DNA from: Flammeovirgaceae bacterium
GTDB lineage: Bacteria > Bacteroidota > Bacteroidia > Cytophagales > Cyclobacteriaceae
NCBI GenBank assembly: GCA_024638265.1
Contig: JAHEKQ010000003.1
Coordinates: forward strand, 52,199 to 116,198
DNA length: 64,000 nt
Reading direction: 5' to 3'
Of the stretch, positions 1 to 8,690 are shown one piece after another. Within the stretch, counting starts at the first letter, position 1. Every line of letters starts with the position of its first letter. Under the pieces are notes generated by a model that made no database searches, was not told where the DNA came from, and saw only the letters and a list, made by a program, of their open reading frames with translations. A program made the translations under genes and the position numbers.

Positions 1-953
1 CCGAAGTCGGAGATGATGTTTTTGGAGAAGACCCAACGGTAAACGAACTGGAAGAAAAATGTGCGCGTATATTCGGAATGGACGGAGCACTATTTTGTCC
101 TTCTGGCACCATGGCCAATCAGATTGGTATGGCAGTGCTTACACAACCCTATGAGGAAGTAATCTGCTATGAAGGGTCACATATATACAAATACGAGGGT
201 GGTGGCTTGCATGGAAACAGTGGCCTATCGGTGCGCTTGCTAAAAGGGGATAGAGGCAGGATAACGGCACATGATGTAAAGAAGAACATCAATCCGGATG
301 ACCAGCATTTTCCCACCACCTCGGTAGTTGGTTTGGAAAATACCGTTAACAAAGGGGGTGGGTCGTATTACAACCTTAAGGAAATCGAAGAGATCAACGA
401 AGTTGCCAGGGAATCGGGTTTAAAGATGCATCTCGATGGAGCCCGGTTGTTTAATGCCCTGGAGGAAACACGGGATGATCCGCGTGATTACGGGAAAATG
501 TTTGAAACAATTTCCATTTGTCTTTCTAAGGGACTGGGTGCCCCAGTAGGCTCTGTCCTGATGTTCGACAGGCCCCTTAAACGATCGGCGCGACGTAGGA
601 GAAAAACTTTCGGTGGAGCTATGAGACAAGCGGGATTTCTCGCCGCGGCCGGCATTTATGCGCTGGAAAACCATGTAAAAAGGCTAAAAGAAGATCACCG
701 CCGGGCCAGGGAACTCGGAAGCTGCCTGAATGCACTTTCCTGGGTGGAAGAAGTTCTTCCTGTTGATACGAATATTGTCATTTTCAAGCTTCGACCTGGG
801 ATGCATTCTTCTGAAATAGTACCAGAGCTGGAGGATAAGGGCATTTTATCAGTTGCATTCGGCCCCGATGAAATAAGGCTTGTAACACACCTGGATTACA
901 GGGACGATGATCTGGAGAAAACAATTGATATTCTGAAGAAATTCAGAAGGTGA
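1..953 (+). CDS. ltaE: Low-specificity L-threonine aldolase, 5'-partial
   Basis: PLP-dependent enzyme that cleaves L-threonine or L-allo-threonine to glycine and acetaldehyde in the cytoplasm. The reading frame is open from base 3 and begins with the VGDDVFGEDPTVNELE signature of this family, so the true start lies upstream of the window and the first internal ATG (78) is not the start. The DGAR motif lies near codons 432-443 and the expected PLP-binding lysine (SKGLGAPVGS) is the codon at 528-530. The C-terminus looks complete. Only a few dozen N-terminal residues should be missing judging by family length. It is followed after 88 bases by an unrelated secreted protein. Confidence 0.92.
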   Translation, partial: EVGDDVFGEDPTVNELEEKCARIFGMDGALFCPSGTMANQIGMAVLTQPYEEVICYEGSHIYKYEGGGLHGNSGLSVRLLKGDRGRITAHDVKKNINPDDQHFPTTSVVGLENTVNKGGGSYYNLKEIEEINEVARESGLKMHLDGARLFNALEETRDDPRDYGKMFETISICLSKGLGAPVGSVLMFDRPLKRSARRRRKTFGGAMRQAGFLAAAGIYALENHVKRLKEDHRRARELGSCLNALSWVEEVLPVDTNIVIFKLRPGMHSSEIVPELEDKGILSVAFGPDEIRLVTHLDYRDDDLEKTIDILKKFRR

Positions 954-1041
954 GCTGTCTGACAATTCACAATCTTTTTTCTGACAAACCAAACTTAACT
1001 ATCACACATATCGTTTTGACAAATACATCAAATCAAATAAC

Positions 1042-1539
1042 ATGAAAGCGTATAAAATACTTCTCTCCCTGATCATTGTTTTGATTGGGTCCCCTTTGCT
1101 GGCACAGAAAAGCCCAAAAAAAGAAGCTGAAGGCGAAATTGAAGGCGTCAGTGTAAAGATCGTATATCATTCACCCTCTGCACGTGGAAGAACTATAATG
1201 GGTGAACTGGTTCCTTACGACAAGGTTTGGAGAACAGGTGCCAATAACGCCACGACATTTGAAATTGATGGAGATATCTCCATTGAAGGTGAAACCCTGG
1301 AGGCTGGCAGGTATGGCTTGTTTACCATTCCCGGTGAAGACAGTTGGACCATTGTTTTTAATAGCAATGCCGATCAGTGGGGCGCTTTTAACTACGACGA
1401 ATCAGATGATGTCCTTCGGGTTGAAGTTTCCCCGGATGAGACCTCTGACTTTGTCGAGTCGTTCAATATCTCGGTAGAAGGCAATGGTTTCCGGTTGGAA
1501 TGGGAAAATACTTCTGTGTTTGTGAGCGTTAGTAATTAA
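1042..1539 (+). CDS. DUF2911 family secreted protein
   Basis: A 165-residue protein with a clear signal peptide (residues 1-21, cleavage expected after LLAQ). The remainder matches the DUF2911 pattern by eye: SPSARGRTIMGELVPYDKVWRTGANNATTFE, ending in a beta-rich domain with GAFNYDESDDVLRVEV. DUF2911 proteins are common in Bacteroidota and presumably periplasmic; their function is not established. It is a single-gene unit by spacing and is followed by an intrinsic terminator that overlaps the 3' end of the convergent gene. A possible -7-like stretch precedes it but does not match the consensus exactly. Confidence 0.85.
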   Translation: MKAYKILLSLIIVLIGSPLLAQKSPKKEAEGEIEGVSVKIVYHSPSARGRTIMGELVPYDKVWRTGANNATTFEIDGDISIEGETLEAGRYGLFTIPGEDSWTIVFNSNADQWGAFNYDESDDVLRVEVSPDETSDFVESFNISVEGNGFRLEWENTSVFVSVSN

Positions 1540-1557
1540 ACTACACAGTTTACTTTT

Positions 1558-2760
1558 TCAGAGGGAAGCCTGCTCAGGGTTTCCCTTTTTTATGATTCCT
1601 GTTTTCTTATAGGTAAACGTGACTAGTTTGTCAATTAAGTATAGATAGAATGTTAGCCAGAGGATATTGAGCAGAAAACTGAAAATGAGGTAGGTGGTCA
1701 ATACCATGAGTATCAATAGGAGAAAATAACTGAAAAACCCCGCAAGGGCAGACGCTATTTTGCTGCTGCCACTGATCTTGGCTAACCAAAATTCCAGGGG
1801 ATCTCCCGGAATGAAAATGATGAGGGAGATAACAAAATAACATACGAATATATAAGCAAGGGAATACCAGTTCAACCGGTTAAGGCCTCTGGATAGCGTG
1901 TAGTATGCGTTTACCAGGATTAGTGGGCCAGGCATGGTTCCAAGGAGTGTCTCATGGGTATCGTACTTAGTAAAATCACCTAAAATGATGATACGGTCAT
2001 TGGTGATTTCCCTTAAGTAGTCAGAATCTAGTGCAGTGAGATTTCCAAGGTCGGCGTACCAGTATTTATCCTCCCGGTCAAAAAGATCATAGGGTCGTAC
2101 AAGCAGGTCAGAAAGGAATGTATTGAAATAGGATTTATTCCCTTCCCGCAGGAAATATTTGCCCATCCTGTAGCTTTTATTATTGATCATTTCATCCATT
2201 AAAAGGGGTACGGTTTTAATGGTGTCCTGGTAGATGTATTGGAACTTGAAAAAACTTCCCCCTACTACGGGATAGTCAGAGATCCCATAAGTAGCATTGA
2301 TAACCATCGGGTTGGGAACACCTTCAGTCAGGTGATTGGATACGATCAGCCCTTCTGTTTTGTCAATAGCCTCTTGTAGCAACTCATCATGTTCAGAAGG
2401 GAGATCGAACCTGATATCCAGAAAGACGGCCTTGTGATTGTTGGTCTCCGAGAGCATATTGAGAAATGTTGCGAGTTTAGATCTGTCTGTGATCGCCTCA
2501 TTACCGAAGATCTCCCCGTCGAAGAAGTCAACCAGCTGATTATCATTGGATACATTAATGAACATCAGTTCCTTCGCGGGAGGCTTCTCTTCTATGTTGA
2601 ATACCAGTTTTTTGAGAATAGGCCCAAATTGGAGCAACTCTCCTTCATCCCAGTGAACGAAGTACCAGTTAAGTAGGAAATAGGAGAGGATCATCAGGAA
2701 GAAGGCATGAATCAGTGATATGCCCACCATGAGGTTCCGTTGCCGGTTGGGTAAGTTCAT
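1558..2760 (-). CDS. Stand-alone CHASE2-type membrane protein (module A)
   Basis: A 400-residue protein with one N-terminal membrane helix (about residues 10-32), a large extracytoplasmic region (about 35-295) and three closely spaced C-terminal helices (about 297-383). This is the topology of a CHASE2 sensor (PF05226). Typical CHASE2 features are the KAVFLDIRF segment and the RIIILGDF strand before the final helices. Unlike classical CHASE2 receptors it ends right after the last helix, with no kinase, cyclase or HTH output domain. It lies 12 bases downstream of a FecR-like gene, the same pairing as at 28605-30784. Spacing suggests it is the last gene of an operon with two Na/Pi cotransporters. 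Family assignment is by pattern; function unknown. Confidence 0.72.
   Translation of the reverse strand: MNLPNRQRNLMVGISLIHAFFLMILSYFLLNWYFVHWDEGELLQFGPILKKLVFNIEEKPPAKELMFINVSNDNQLVDFFDGEIFGNEAITDRSKLATFLNMLSETNNHKAVFLDIRFDLPSEHDELLQEAIDKTEGLIVSNHLTEGVPNPMVINATYGISDYPVVGGSFFKFQYIYQDTIKTVPLLMDEMINNKSYRMGKYFLREGNKSYFNTFLSDLLVRPYDLFDREDKYWYADLGNLTALDSDYLREITNDRIIILGDFTKYDTHETLLGTMPGPLILVNAYYTLSRGLNRLNWYSLAYIFVCYFVISLIIFIPGDPLEFWLAKISGSSKIASALAGFFSYFLLLILMVLTTYLIFSFLLNILWLTFYLYLIDKLVTFTYKKTGIIKKGNPEQASL
1562..1591 (+). terminator. Intrinsic terminator of the DUF2911 gene, inside the convergent gene's 3' end
   Basis: AGGGAAGCC (1562-1570) pairs with GGTTTCCCT (1578-1586), with one G-T wobble and a 7-base loop, followed by TTTTTT. 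It lies 22 bases past the plus-strand stop and falls within the last codons of the minus-strand CHASE2 gene. Confidence 0.7.
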
Positions 2761-2772
2761 AGTAATGCCCGG

Positions 2773-3585
2773 CTAAAGGTCATAATGCAATTTCAGCCAG
2801 GATTTGAGATTGCCGGGATGTACCCTTCCGTAAATATCAGAGAGATAGGCCTCAACTTCATCAATAATTTGATCCTGTTCGGTGCCTGAAGATTTCAGCT
2901 CCTCGACTAAGATGCCCACGCCGGGTTTAACTTCCTCATCATCGGGGAAATGCATGATCATTTGGCTGATCTTTCGGGGAAATTCCCATTCTTTTTCGAA
3001 GTAAAAGAACTCCATTTCTCCCACTTTTTCTTTGGGAATGGGTTTACCATCGATTTGGAAAATCTCATCTCTGTCAAATAGTAAGGTGTCTCCGTTATGT
3101 GAGAGTTTTTTATTGATGGTTTCGCCGTCATAGGCGTAACGGAGAAAGAAGAAAGATCCATCGGCCATATCAAAGGCTTTTGGATTCATGACTATCTTGG
3201 CCCTTCCCCCAAGCACGAGGTATTCCCCCTGGAAGTGGTTAGAAAGGTCGAGGAGGTTGAGTGTCGCCCCCCGGGTAGAAAGTTTCCCGCTGGCCGCCGA
3301 AACAACATCCTTCAAGAAGGTGCTCAACTCGCTTTCAGCCGAAGCCTCGGGGTCAGGTTTGATCACGAAACGACCCTTTTTATTTCCCAGGGCAATAACG
3401 AGGTCCGATTTGCTTCCAAACACGATTTCAGCGTTGGCTTTGATTTTATCCCCTGTTTTAACGTTCTCCCCACTATTCTTAAGGATGACTTTTCCTTTCA
3501 CATGGAGTATGTGATAAACTTCTTGTGAATACACAAGAAGTGAAAAAGACATAAGGGTTACGATTAGTATAGTTCTCACAAGCAT
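2773..3585 (-). CDS. FecR-like secreted protein (module A partner)
   Basis: A 270-residue protein with a signal peptide (residues 1-20, VYSQ end). It is followed by a FecR-like/SH3-like segment: VKGKVILKNSGENVKTGDKI, then IVFGSKSDLVIALGNKKG. This layout (promise of a threshold residue set, then a strand pair reading a surface property) matches the three proteins at 26665-29498, but this one lacks their C-terminal TPR-like helices. Instead it has a longer mixed region ending with an EVEAYLSDIYGRV helix. It sits 22 bases after a Na/Pi cotransporter gene and 12 bases before a CHASE2 gene. I infer a periplasmic partner of that CHASE2 protein. Real TonB-linked FecR anti-sigma factors differ, and no sigma factor is present here. 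Confidence 0.6.
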   Translation of the reverse strand: MLVRTILIVTLMSFSLLVYSQEVYHILHVKGKVILKNSGENVKTGDKIKANAEIVFGSKSDLVIALGNKKGRFVIKPDPEASAESELSTFLKDVVSAASGKLSTRGATLNLLDLSNHFQGEYLVLGGRAKIVMNPKAFDMADGSFFFLRYAYDGETINKKLSHNGDTLLFDRDEIFQIDGKPIPKEKVGEMEFFYFEKEWEFPRKISQMIMHFPDDEEVKPGVGILVEELKSSGTEQDQIIDEVEAYLSDIYGRVHPGNLKSWLKLHYDL

Positions 3586-3607
3586 TAAAATACAAAAATC
3601 CTTTTAA

Positions 3608-5458
3608 TCAGTTATTCCCGTTTTCAGCCATTTGTAACCCGACGCTGGCATGGGTCAGAGGATGCATGGGAATAATAAAGATGTCGGGTTCCATATAGAG
3701 TAGTTCGGCCGCCTTCAACATACTTTGACAAATATTGGCTACTGTCGCACTGTCATTGAGCAAACTGCTGGCTTCATCACTCGTTACTTCACCTTCACGG
3801 ATCAGATTTTCCAGCACACCGTTGTAGAGCACATCGAATTCCTTAATCATGGCAGCATATTTTTTGAATTTCTTACTTCTTTTTTCAATGTGTTCAGCAA
3901 TTAGTCTGGCCCTCTCCCCTTCTTCAAGGTCTTCCTCCAGGTTGGGCAATTGTGCCTTGAAAACCTGCCTCAGAACTTTAACTATTCTGAACCTGAATTT
4001 GTCGTACTCATCCCTCATGGCCTCTCGATTGGAATTCAGGTACTTACTTAGGTTGGGCTGAATCTCGTTGAGTTCTTTGATGGCTTCGACAATATACCGG
4101 TTTGATTCCTTTATGCGGTAAATGAGATCGATTTGCTTATGGTTGGCATTAATGGCCTGTGCTTTGGTGGCAAATTCAATGATTCCACTATAAATGGACT
4201 TTATTTTTTCATGGTAAAGGCGTTCAACATCAGTGATTACTATATGATCGTACTTGGCGGCTTCAGGATCAATTTTCTTTCTTACCAATATTTCCGATTT
4301 CTTGTATCCGAGACCCCTGGAAAAGATTTCAAAGGCATGATCAAGGAGATGATGTGTTTCATTGATCAGTGCTGATATGGCGGAAGTAGGGTAATTCAAG
4401 GCTGACTTTGAGAGATATTTTGGTTCCGAAATCGGTATTTTTGGTGTAGGGAAAATTCGCTCAAGAATACGTACCATGACACCGATAAATGGCAGCATGA
4501 TCAAGACCCCCATCACATTGAAAGTACTGTGGAAAAGTGCTAACCTGATCAAATAATTTGAACTGGGTACTTCAAGGAGATCACTAATCCAGTCAACTCC
4601 CCAACTGAGAGGATTGATCAATGCCAGGGCAAAAATTCCCGTGACCATATTAAAGGCAAAATGGGCTCCGGCGAGTTGTCGCCCCGTTGAATTGGAGGCT
4701 GCAGCGCCTATCACTGCGGTGATGGTAGTCCCGATATTAGCTCCTATAGATAAAGCCAGGGCATTAAAATAGGTAATTTGGGTTGCTGCAAGAGCGGTTA
4801 ATATTATGGACATCGCTGCACTACTGGACTGAAGGATCACTGTGAGTAGAACACCAATCGCCGTATAAAGCAGTAATCCACCAAACCCCTCCATGCTGTA
4901 TTGTGCGAGGTCAAACGTATCCTTAAAAGCATCAAACCCCACTTTCATATAATGAATTCCCAGGAAGAGGAATCCGATCCCTGCCAGGACATTACCCAAC
5001 CCTTTTATGGAGCGGTTATTTTGGAAGATCAGAATAACCCCGATCACCAGCATAGGCATGGCAAAGGCTGATATATTTACTTTGAGGCCCAGGGTAGCCA
5101 CCAGCCACGCGGTCGCGGTCGTTCCTACATTGGATCCAAAAATGATACCTATGCCAGCTTTTAATCCCAAAAGGCCTGCCCCAATGAATGAGATGGCAAT
5201 TACTGAAATCAGTGAAGAGGATTGCAAAATGGCTGTAGAGACCAGCCCGAGACTAAAACTTTTATAAAACTTGTTAGTTGCCCTTAATAAAATTCTCCTA
5301 AGCGGCCCCTCGGTGAAATTTTTGAATCCGTTCTCCAGCCCCATCATGCCGAAAAGAAGAATGGCCACACCGGCAGTGATCTCTTTAAATTCGGGACTGA
5401 CGTAAATCAACACCCCTACCAGGATAATGAAGGATGGAAGGAATAGCTTTCTGATCAT
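3608..5458 (-). CDS. Na/Pi cotransporter family protein with PhoU-like C-terminus
   Basis: A 616-residue inner-membrane protein of the NptA/YjbB type (PF02690), expected to move phosphate with sodium. The two inverted Na_Pi repeats are marked by QSSS motifs (STAILQSSSLISV near residue 77 and VILQSSSAAMSI near 207), each with a GSNVGTT or GANIGTT partner motif. About residues 340-616 form a soluble helical region of PhoU type with many charged heptads. It is 54 bases downstream of a second family member, so the two likely share a transcript. The pair plus the divergent Porin_O_P gene points to phosphate acquisition. Some family members export phosphate, so direction is not settled. Confidence 0.88.
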   Translation of the reverse strand: MIRKLFLPSFIILVGVLIYVSPEFKEITAGVAILLFGMMGLENGFKNFTEGPLRRILLRATNKFYKSFSLGLVSTAILQSSSLISVIAISFIGAGLLGLKAGIGIIFGSNVGTTATAWLVATLGLKVNISAFAMPMLVIGVILIFQNNRSIKGLGNVLAGIGFLFLGIHYMKVGFDAFKDTFDLAQYSMEGFGGLLLYTAIGVLLTVILQSSSAAMSIILTALAATQITYFNALALSIGANIGTTITAVIGAAASNSTGRQLAGAHFAFNMVTGIFALALINPLSWGVDWISDLLEVPSSNYLIRLALFHSTFNVMGVLIMLPFIGVMVRILERIFPTPKIPISEPKYLSKSALNYPTSAISALINETHHLLDHAFEIFSRGLGYKKSEILVRKKIDPEAAKYDHIVITDVERLYHEKIKSIYSGIIEFATKAQAINANHKQIDLIYRIKESNRYIVEAIKELNEIQPNLSKYLNSNREAMRDEYDKFRFRIVKVLRQVFKAQLPNLEEDLEEGERARLIAEHIEKRSKKFKKYAAMIKEFDVLYNGVLENLIREGEVTSDEASSLLNDSATVANICQSMLKAAELLYMEPDIFIIPMHPLTHASVGLQMAENGNN

Positions 5459-5512
5459 AAATCAAGGTTGCCCCTGAAATTACAATAAAAAGCTTTTTTG
5501 CAAAATGAGAAT

Positions 5513-7198
5513 TTACTCTTCCTCGACTTCTTCTACGTCTTCTCGAAGCACTTCTGATACATTTTCAACGTGATCTCCTATTCGTTCAAATGAATTAAAA
5601 AGATCTCGATAAATAATGCCTGCTTTGATATTATAACCAGGCTTTTCAATGCTTGAAAACTGCTCTTTTCGCAATTTTTTAACAAAAGAATTAATTTTTC
5701 TTTCAGCGTTTTCTACAGCATTCAAATCGGCACTGTAGTTATCAAGGTTAGTGATCATAATGTCTATGGCATCATCAACAAGCCCTGCAAGTTTATTCAG
5801 GTTGCTCCTTTGATCTTCGCTAAATACTATATCATGATCTTTTTTCCTGACAAGGTCGTTTGACATACGGTTATAAATATCAGCAATCCTCTCCAGGTCG
5901 GTAATAATGCTCGCCAATCCCTGTACTTCCCTTGAGCTCTTTTCAGAGAGTTTGGATTCAGAAACTCTCTGTAGAAATTGCGATATCTGCTCTTCAATAT
6001 CATCAGTGAGTGACTCCAACTTCTTTATTTTTTTATTGAGCTTCAGCACCTTCTTTTCTTTATCTGCATTACTCTGATCCATTAGCAGCTGCGATATCTT
6101 AGAAACTGTCTGGGAAAACATTACAACACTTCGCCTCGCCTCATCTATCGAAATGCTCGTAGTACCCACCACTCCCTTGTTTAAGTAGGTCAGCCAGTAG
6201 TCCTCTTCGTCATCCCCCCCCTTGGATTTTATGGTCCTTGTAGCAATTTGCACAAGTCTGTTTACAAACCCGATCAGTAACAAGACATTGAGGGTATTGA
6301 ATATTGTGTGAAATGCTGCCAATGCAAATGTATTTCCACCATTATCAAGCTGGTTGGGGAAAATTAAGCTTATAAAATGTAGGAACACCGGGGCTAAAAA
6401 GATCATCCATGTTACCCCGATAATATTGAACATGGAATGAATCCGTGCAGATCTCTTGGCATGTACATTGGCTACTAAGGAGGCTAGTTCTGCCGTGATG
6501 GTGGTTCCAATGTTTTCACCCAGTACCATAGCGGCTGCAATATCCAGCGGAAGTCCTTTCGCCACAAGGGCAATGGTCAAGGTCATGGCTGCACTACTGG
6601 ATTGCATGACTACGGTTATTAATGCCCCTATTAGGACAAACATCAACCTTGAGAGGATCCCGGGATCGCTGAATTGCTCAAGGAAGGCAAATACTGCTTC
6701 GTTTTCCCTAAGATCCGGTACAGCATCCTTCAATGCAGCCAGTCCCAGGAATAGCAGGGCAAATCCTATGATGGTCTCTCCCCATTTCTTCGCCTTTTGC
6801 CGGTCGGACAACATCAGAGGAAGCCCGATAGCAATAATGGGTAATGCAATACTGGATATTTTAACTTTAAATCCTATAATAGAAACCAACCACCCTGTGA
6901 TGGTTGTACCTATGTTGGCACCCATCATAACCCCGGCCGATTCCGTAAGCGTGATCAAACCCGCATTTACAAAGCTTACGGTCATCACCGTGGTGGCAGA
7001 TGAACTTTGGAGAATAGCCGTAATCATGAAACCGGTGGTAACGCCGGTGTAGCGGTTAGTGGTCATTGCACCGAGAACTTTCCGCAGTTTATTACCTGCT
7101 ACTTGTTGCAAGCCCTCGCTCATGGTCTTCATTCCAAAAAGGAAAAAGCCAAGTGCTCCTATTACCTGAAGGGAACCGATTATTACTTCCCACACCAT
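5513..7198 (-). CDS. Na/Pi cotransporter family protein, first gene of the minus-strand operon
   Basis: A 561-residue paralogue of the downstream transporter. QSSS motifs occur in both repeats (AILQSSSATTVM and VVMQSSSAAMTL), with GANIGTT and GENIGTT partners, and about eight membrane helices cover residues 1-330. The C-terminal 230 residues are a PhoU-like helical domain ending in an acidic tail (EDVEEVEEE). It is divergent from the porin gene across a 255-base intergenic region carrying a Pho-box-like array, which lies closer to the porin. The two paralogues differ in length and loop sequence, so they are not a recent duplication. Confidence 0.88.
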   Translation of the reverse strand: MVWEVIIGSLQVIGALGFFLFGMKTMSEGLQQVAGNKLRKVLGAMTTNRYTGVTTGFMITAILQSSSATTVMTVSFVNAGLITLTESAGVMMGANIGTTITGWLVSIIGFKVKISSIALPIIAIGLPLMLSDRQKAKKWGETIIGFALLFLGLAALKDAVPDLRENEAVFAFLEQFSDPGILSRLMFVLIGALITVVMQSSSAAMTLTIALVAKGLPLDIAAAMVLGENIGTTITAELASLVANVHAKRSARIHSMFNIIGVTWMIFLAPVFLHFISLIFPNQLDNGGNTFALAAFHTIFNTLNVLLLIGFVNRLVQIATRTIKSKGGDDEEDYWLTYLNKGVVGTTSISIDEARRSVVMFSQTVSKISQLLMDQSNADKEKKVLKLNKKIKKLESLTDDIEEQISQFLQRVSESKLSEKSSREVQGLASIITDLERIADIYNRMSNDLVRKKDHDIVFSEDQRSNLNKLAGLVDDAIDIMITNLDNYSADLNAVENAERKINSFVKKLRKEQFSSIEKPGYNIKAGIIYRDLFNSFERIGDHVENVSEVLREDVEEVEEE

Positions 7199-7359
7199 AA
7201 GGTCACTGTTTGATTTGGGTTAAGCGTCTGACCCTAATATTGTCGAATCAGTAAAAGCGGTGGCAATTTCGCAAATTAAATTGTATTTGGGTAGGCCAAT
7301 ACCCCCATCCAATATGGATGATATTATTCGCACGAAAATTTGGTTAAACAACATTGCTG

Positions 7360-7409
7360 AAGACAGGTTGATAACATTCCGTTAACATATAAATAACAAT
7401 ATGTTAAAA
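7360..7409 (+). promoter_or_regulatory. Pho-box-like array: TAACA hexamers at an 11-bp period
   Basis: Hexamers ATAACA (7371), TTAACA (7382), ATAACA (7393) and TTAAAA (7404) are spaced exactly 11 bp start to start, with a weaker AAGACA one period upstream (7360). Direct hexamers separated by 5 bp are the architecture recognised by PhoB/PhoP-type OmpR-family regulators. The array ends 44 bases before the porin start. The same bases also form a perfect inverted repeat, TTAACATAT (7382-7390) with ATATGTTAA (7399-7407). The site is seen directly; the regulator is inferred. Confidence 0.65.
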
Positions 7410-7453
7410 TAACTCCAAGGAAAAAATAGCGTATTTGCGTAAAATTTAGACTC

Positions 7454-8638
7454 TTGAAACTTCTTTTCTTAATATTATCGACAGTATTTATCACCACTGC
7501 TTTTAGCCAGGATATCACTTCCAATAAATTCGGGAAGGGGATAAGCATACTTGCCAAGGATTCCTCCTTCTCCATGAAGGCTTCGGTTCGCTTTCAAACG
7601 CTTTATGAAGGTGTATATAACAGGGACAATAAAACCTGGGCAGATAAATTACTGATCAGAAGGTCAAGACTTAAGTTCGACGGCTATGCCTTTTCGCCCC
7701 GCCTCAAGTATAAAGTCGAGTTGGGTCTGAGTAACCGGGATCATGGAGGTGAAATCGATGAAACAAATAATACCTCCAACCTGGTGATGGATGCGGTAAT
7801 TATGTGGAATTTCGCCGGCAATTGGGAATTGTGGGCCGGGCAAACCAAGCTCCCCGGAAATCGTGAGCGTGTCATCTCGTCACAAAAGCTTCAGTTTGTA
7901 GACCGGTCCCTGGTCAATTCAAGATTTAACATAGATCGAGATATCGGGATACAGTTGAGAAATAAATCAAGCATAGGGTCTGTGAAAGTAAATACTATGT
8001 TTTCCATAAGTATGGGAGAAGGAAGGAACATCACAGCGAATAATACGGGTGGCTACGATTATACGGCACGAGTCGAGTTTCTGCCGCTTGGCTCCTTTAC
8101 CAGTAAAGGCGATTATTTTGGAAGTGACTTGTCAAGGGAGCCCTCTCCAAAATTATCTGTAGGGATAACGTATGACTACAATGACGGTGCTTCCCGACAA
8201 CGGGGCCAATTGGGTAGTTATATTGAAGATATCTCCGGAACGAGAATCAACACGGACCTGAGTACAATTTTTGCCGATATTATGTTCAAGTACAAGGGTA
8301 TTCAATACATGTCTGAATTTGCGGACAAGAATAATGTAAATGAGAATTTCGGTGCCTTGGGTGGAGGAAATTTTGCAGGCTTTTACTCGGGAACTGGGAT
8401 GGCTCATCAACTGGGATACCTGTTTGCGAATAATTGGGAAATCGCTGGCCGCTATACCAGGATTAAGCCCGACGACATAAGTTATTCCAGCCTTCCGGAT
8501 GAAACCGAATGGACGCTTGGTGTAAACAAGTATATTGTAGGACATAGCCTCAAAGTTCAGAGCGATTTTTCTGTGAGAGATAGGGTGGGCTCTTCTTCGG
8601 TTTTCCAGTTCCGGCTTCAAATGGAACTGAGCTTTTAA
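7454..8638 (+). CDS. Phosphate-selective-type porin (OprP/OprO family)
   Basis: A 394-residue outer-membrane beta-barrel of the Porin_O_P type (PF07396), expected to let phosphate or other anions into the periplasm. It begins with TTG at 7454, giving a normal signal peptide (LLFLILSTVFITTAFSQ). No ATG gives a secretable protein of family length. Features include the FQTLYEG strand, RRSRLKFDGYAFSPRLKYKVELG near residues 75-98, and a C-terminal strand ending in phenylalanine (QMELSF). It is divergent from the Na/Pi cotransporter genes and preceded by the Pho-box-like array, which together make phosphate uptake the likely role. Ion selectivity cannot be read from the sequence. Confidence 0.85.
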   Translation: MKLLFLILSTVFITTAFSQDITSNKFGKGISILAKDSSFSMKASVRFQTLYEGVYNRDNKTWADKLLIRRSRLKFDGYAFSPRLKYKVELGLSNRDHGGEIDETNNTSNLVMDAVIMWNFAGNWELWAGQTKLPGNRERVISSQKLQFVDRSLVNSRFNIDRDIGIQLRNKSSIGSVKVNTMFSISMGEGRNITANNTGGYDYTARVEFLPLGSFTSKGDYFGSDLSREPSPKLSVGITYDYNDGASRQRGQLGSYIEDISGTRINTDLSTIFADIMFKYKGIQYMSEFADKNNVNENFGALGGGNFAGFYSGTGMAHQLGYLFANNWEIAGRYTRIKPDDISYSSLPDETEWTLGVNKYIVGHSLKVQSDFSVRDRVGSSSVFQFRLQMELSF

Positions 8639-8669
8639 CATTCCCTTTTCCGGCTCCACAATTTTCCCG

Positions 8670-8677
8670 TATCTTTG
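8670..8677 (+). promoter_or_regulatory. Bacteroidota -7 element for the holin-like gene
   Basis: TATCTTTG matches TAnnTTTG exactly, 13 bases before the GTG start at 8691. No good TTG lies at the -33 distance. It would imply a very short leader. Confidence 0.45.
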
Positions 8678-8690
8678 AAAAAAGGGTCAA

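Noticed and set aside
78..953. ATG 78 as the start of the threonine aldolase
   Set aside because: The frame stays open to base 3 with conserved family sequence, so the real start is outside the window.
2773..3585. FecR anti-sigma factor of an iron-transport system
   Set aside because: No ECF sigma factor or TonB receptor is adjacent, and the protein has a cleavable signal instead of a membrane anchor.
6456..7052. 198-codon plus-strand frame inside the Na/Pi cotransporter gene
   Set aside because: It lies wholly within a well-supported gene on the other strand and its translation is an antisense shadow.
7207..7245. A second Pho-box-like array next to the 7198 gene start
   Set aside because: On the minus strand the 11-bp register gives TTAACC and CAAACA but the other positions do not fit, so I did not call it.
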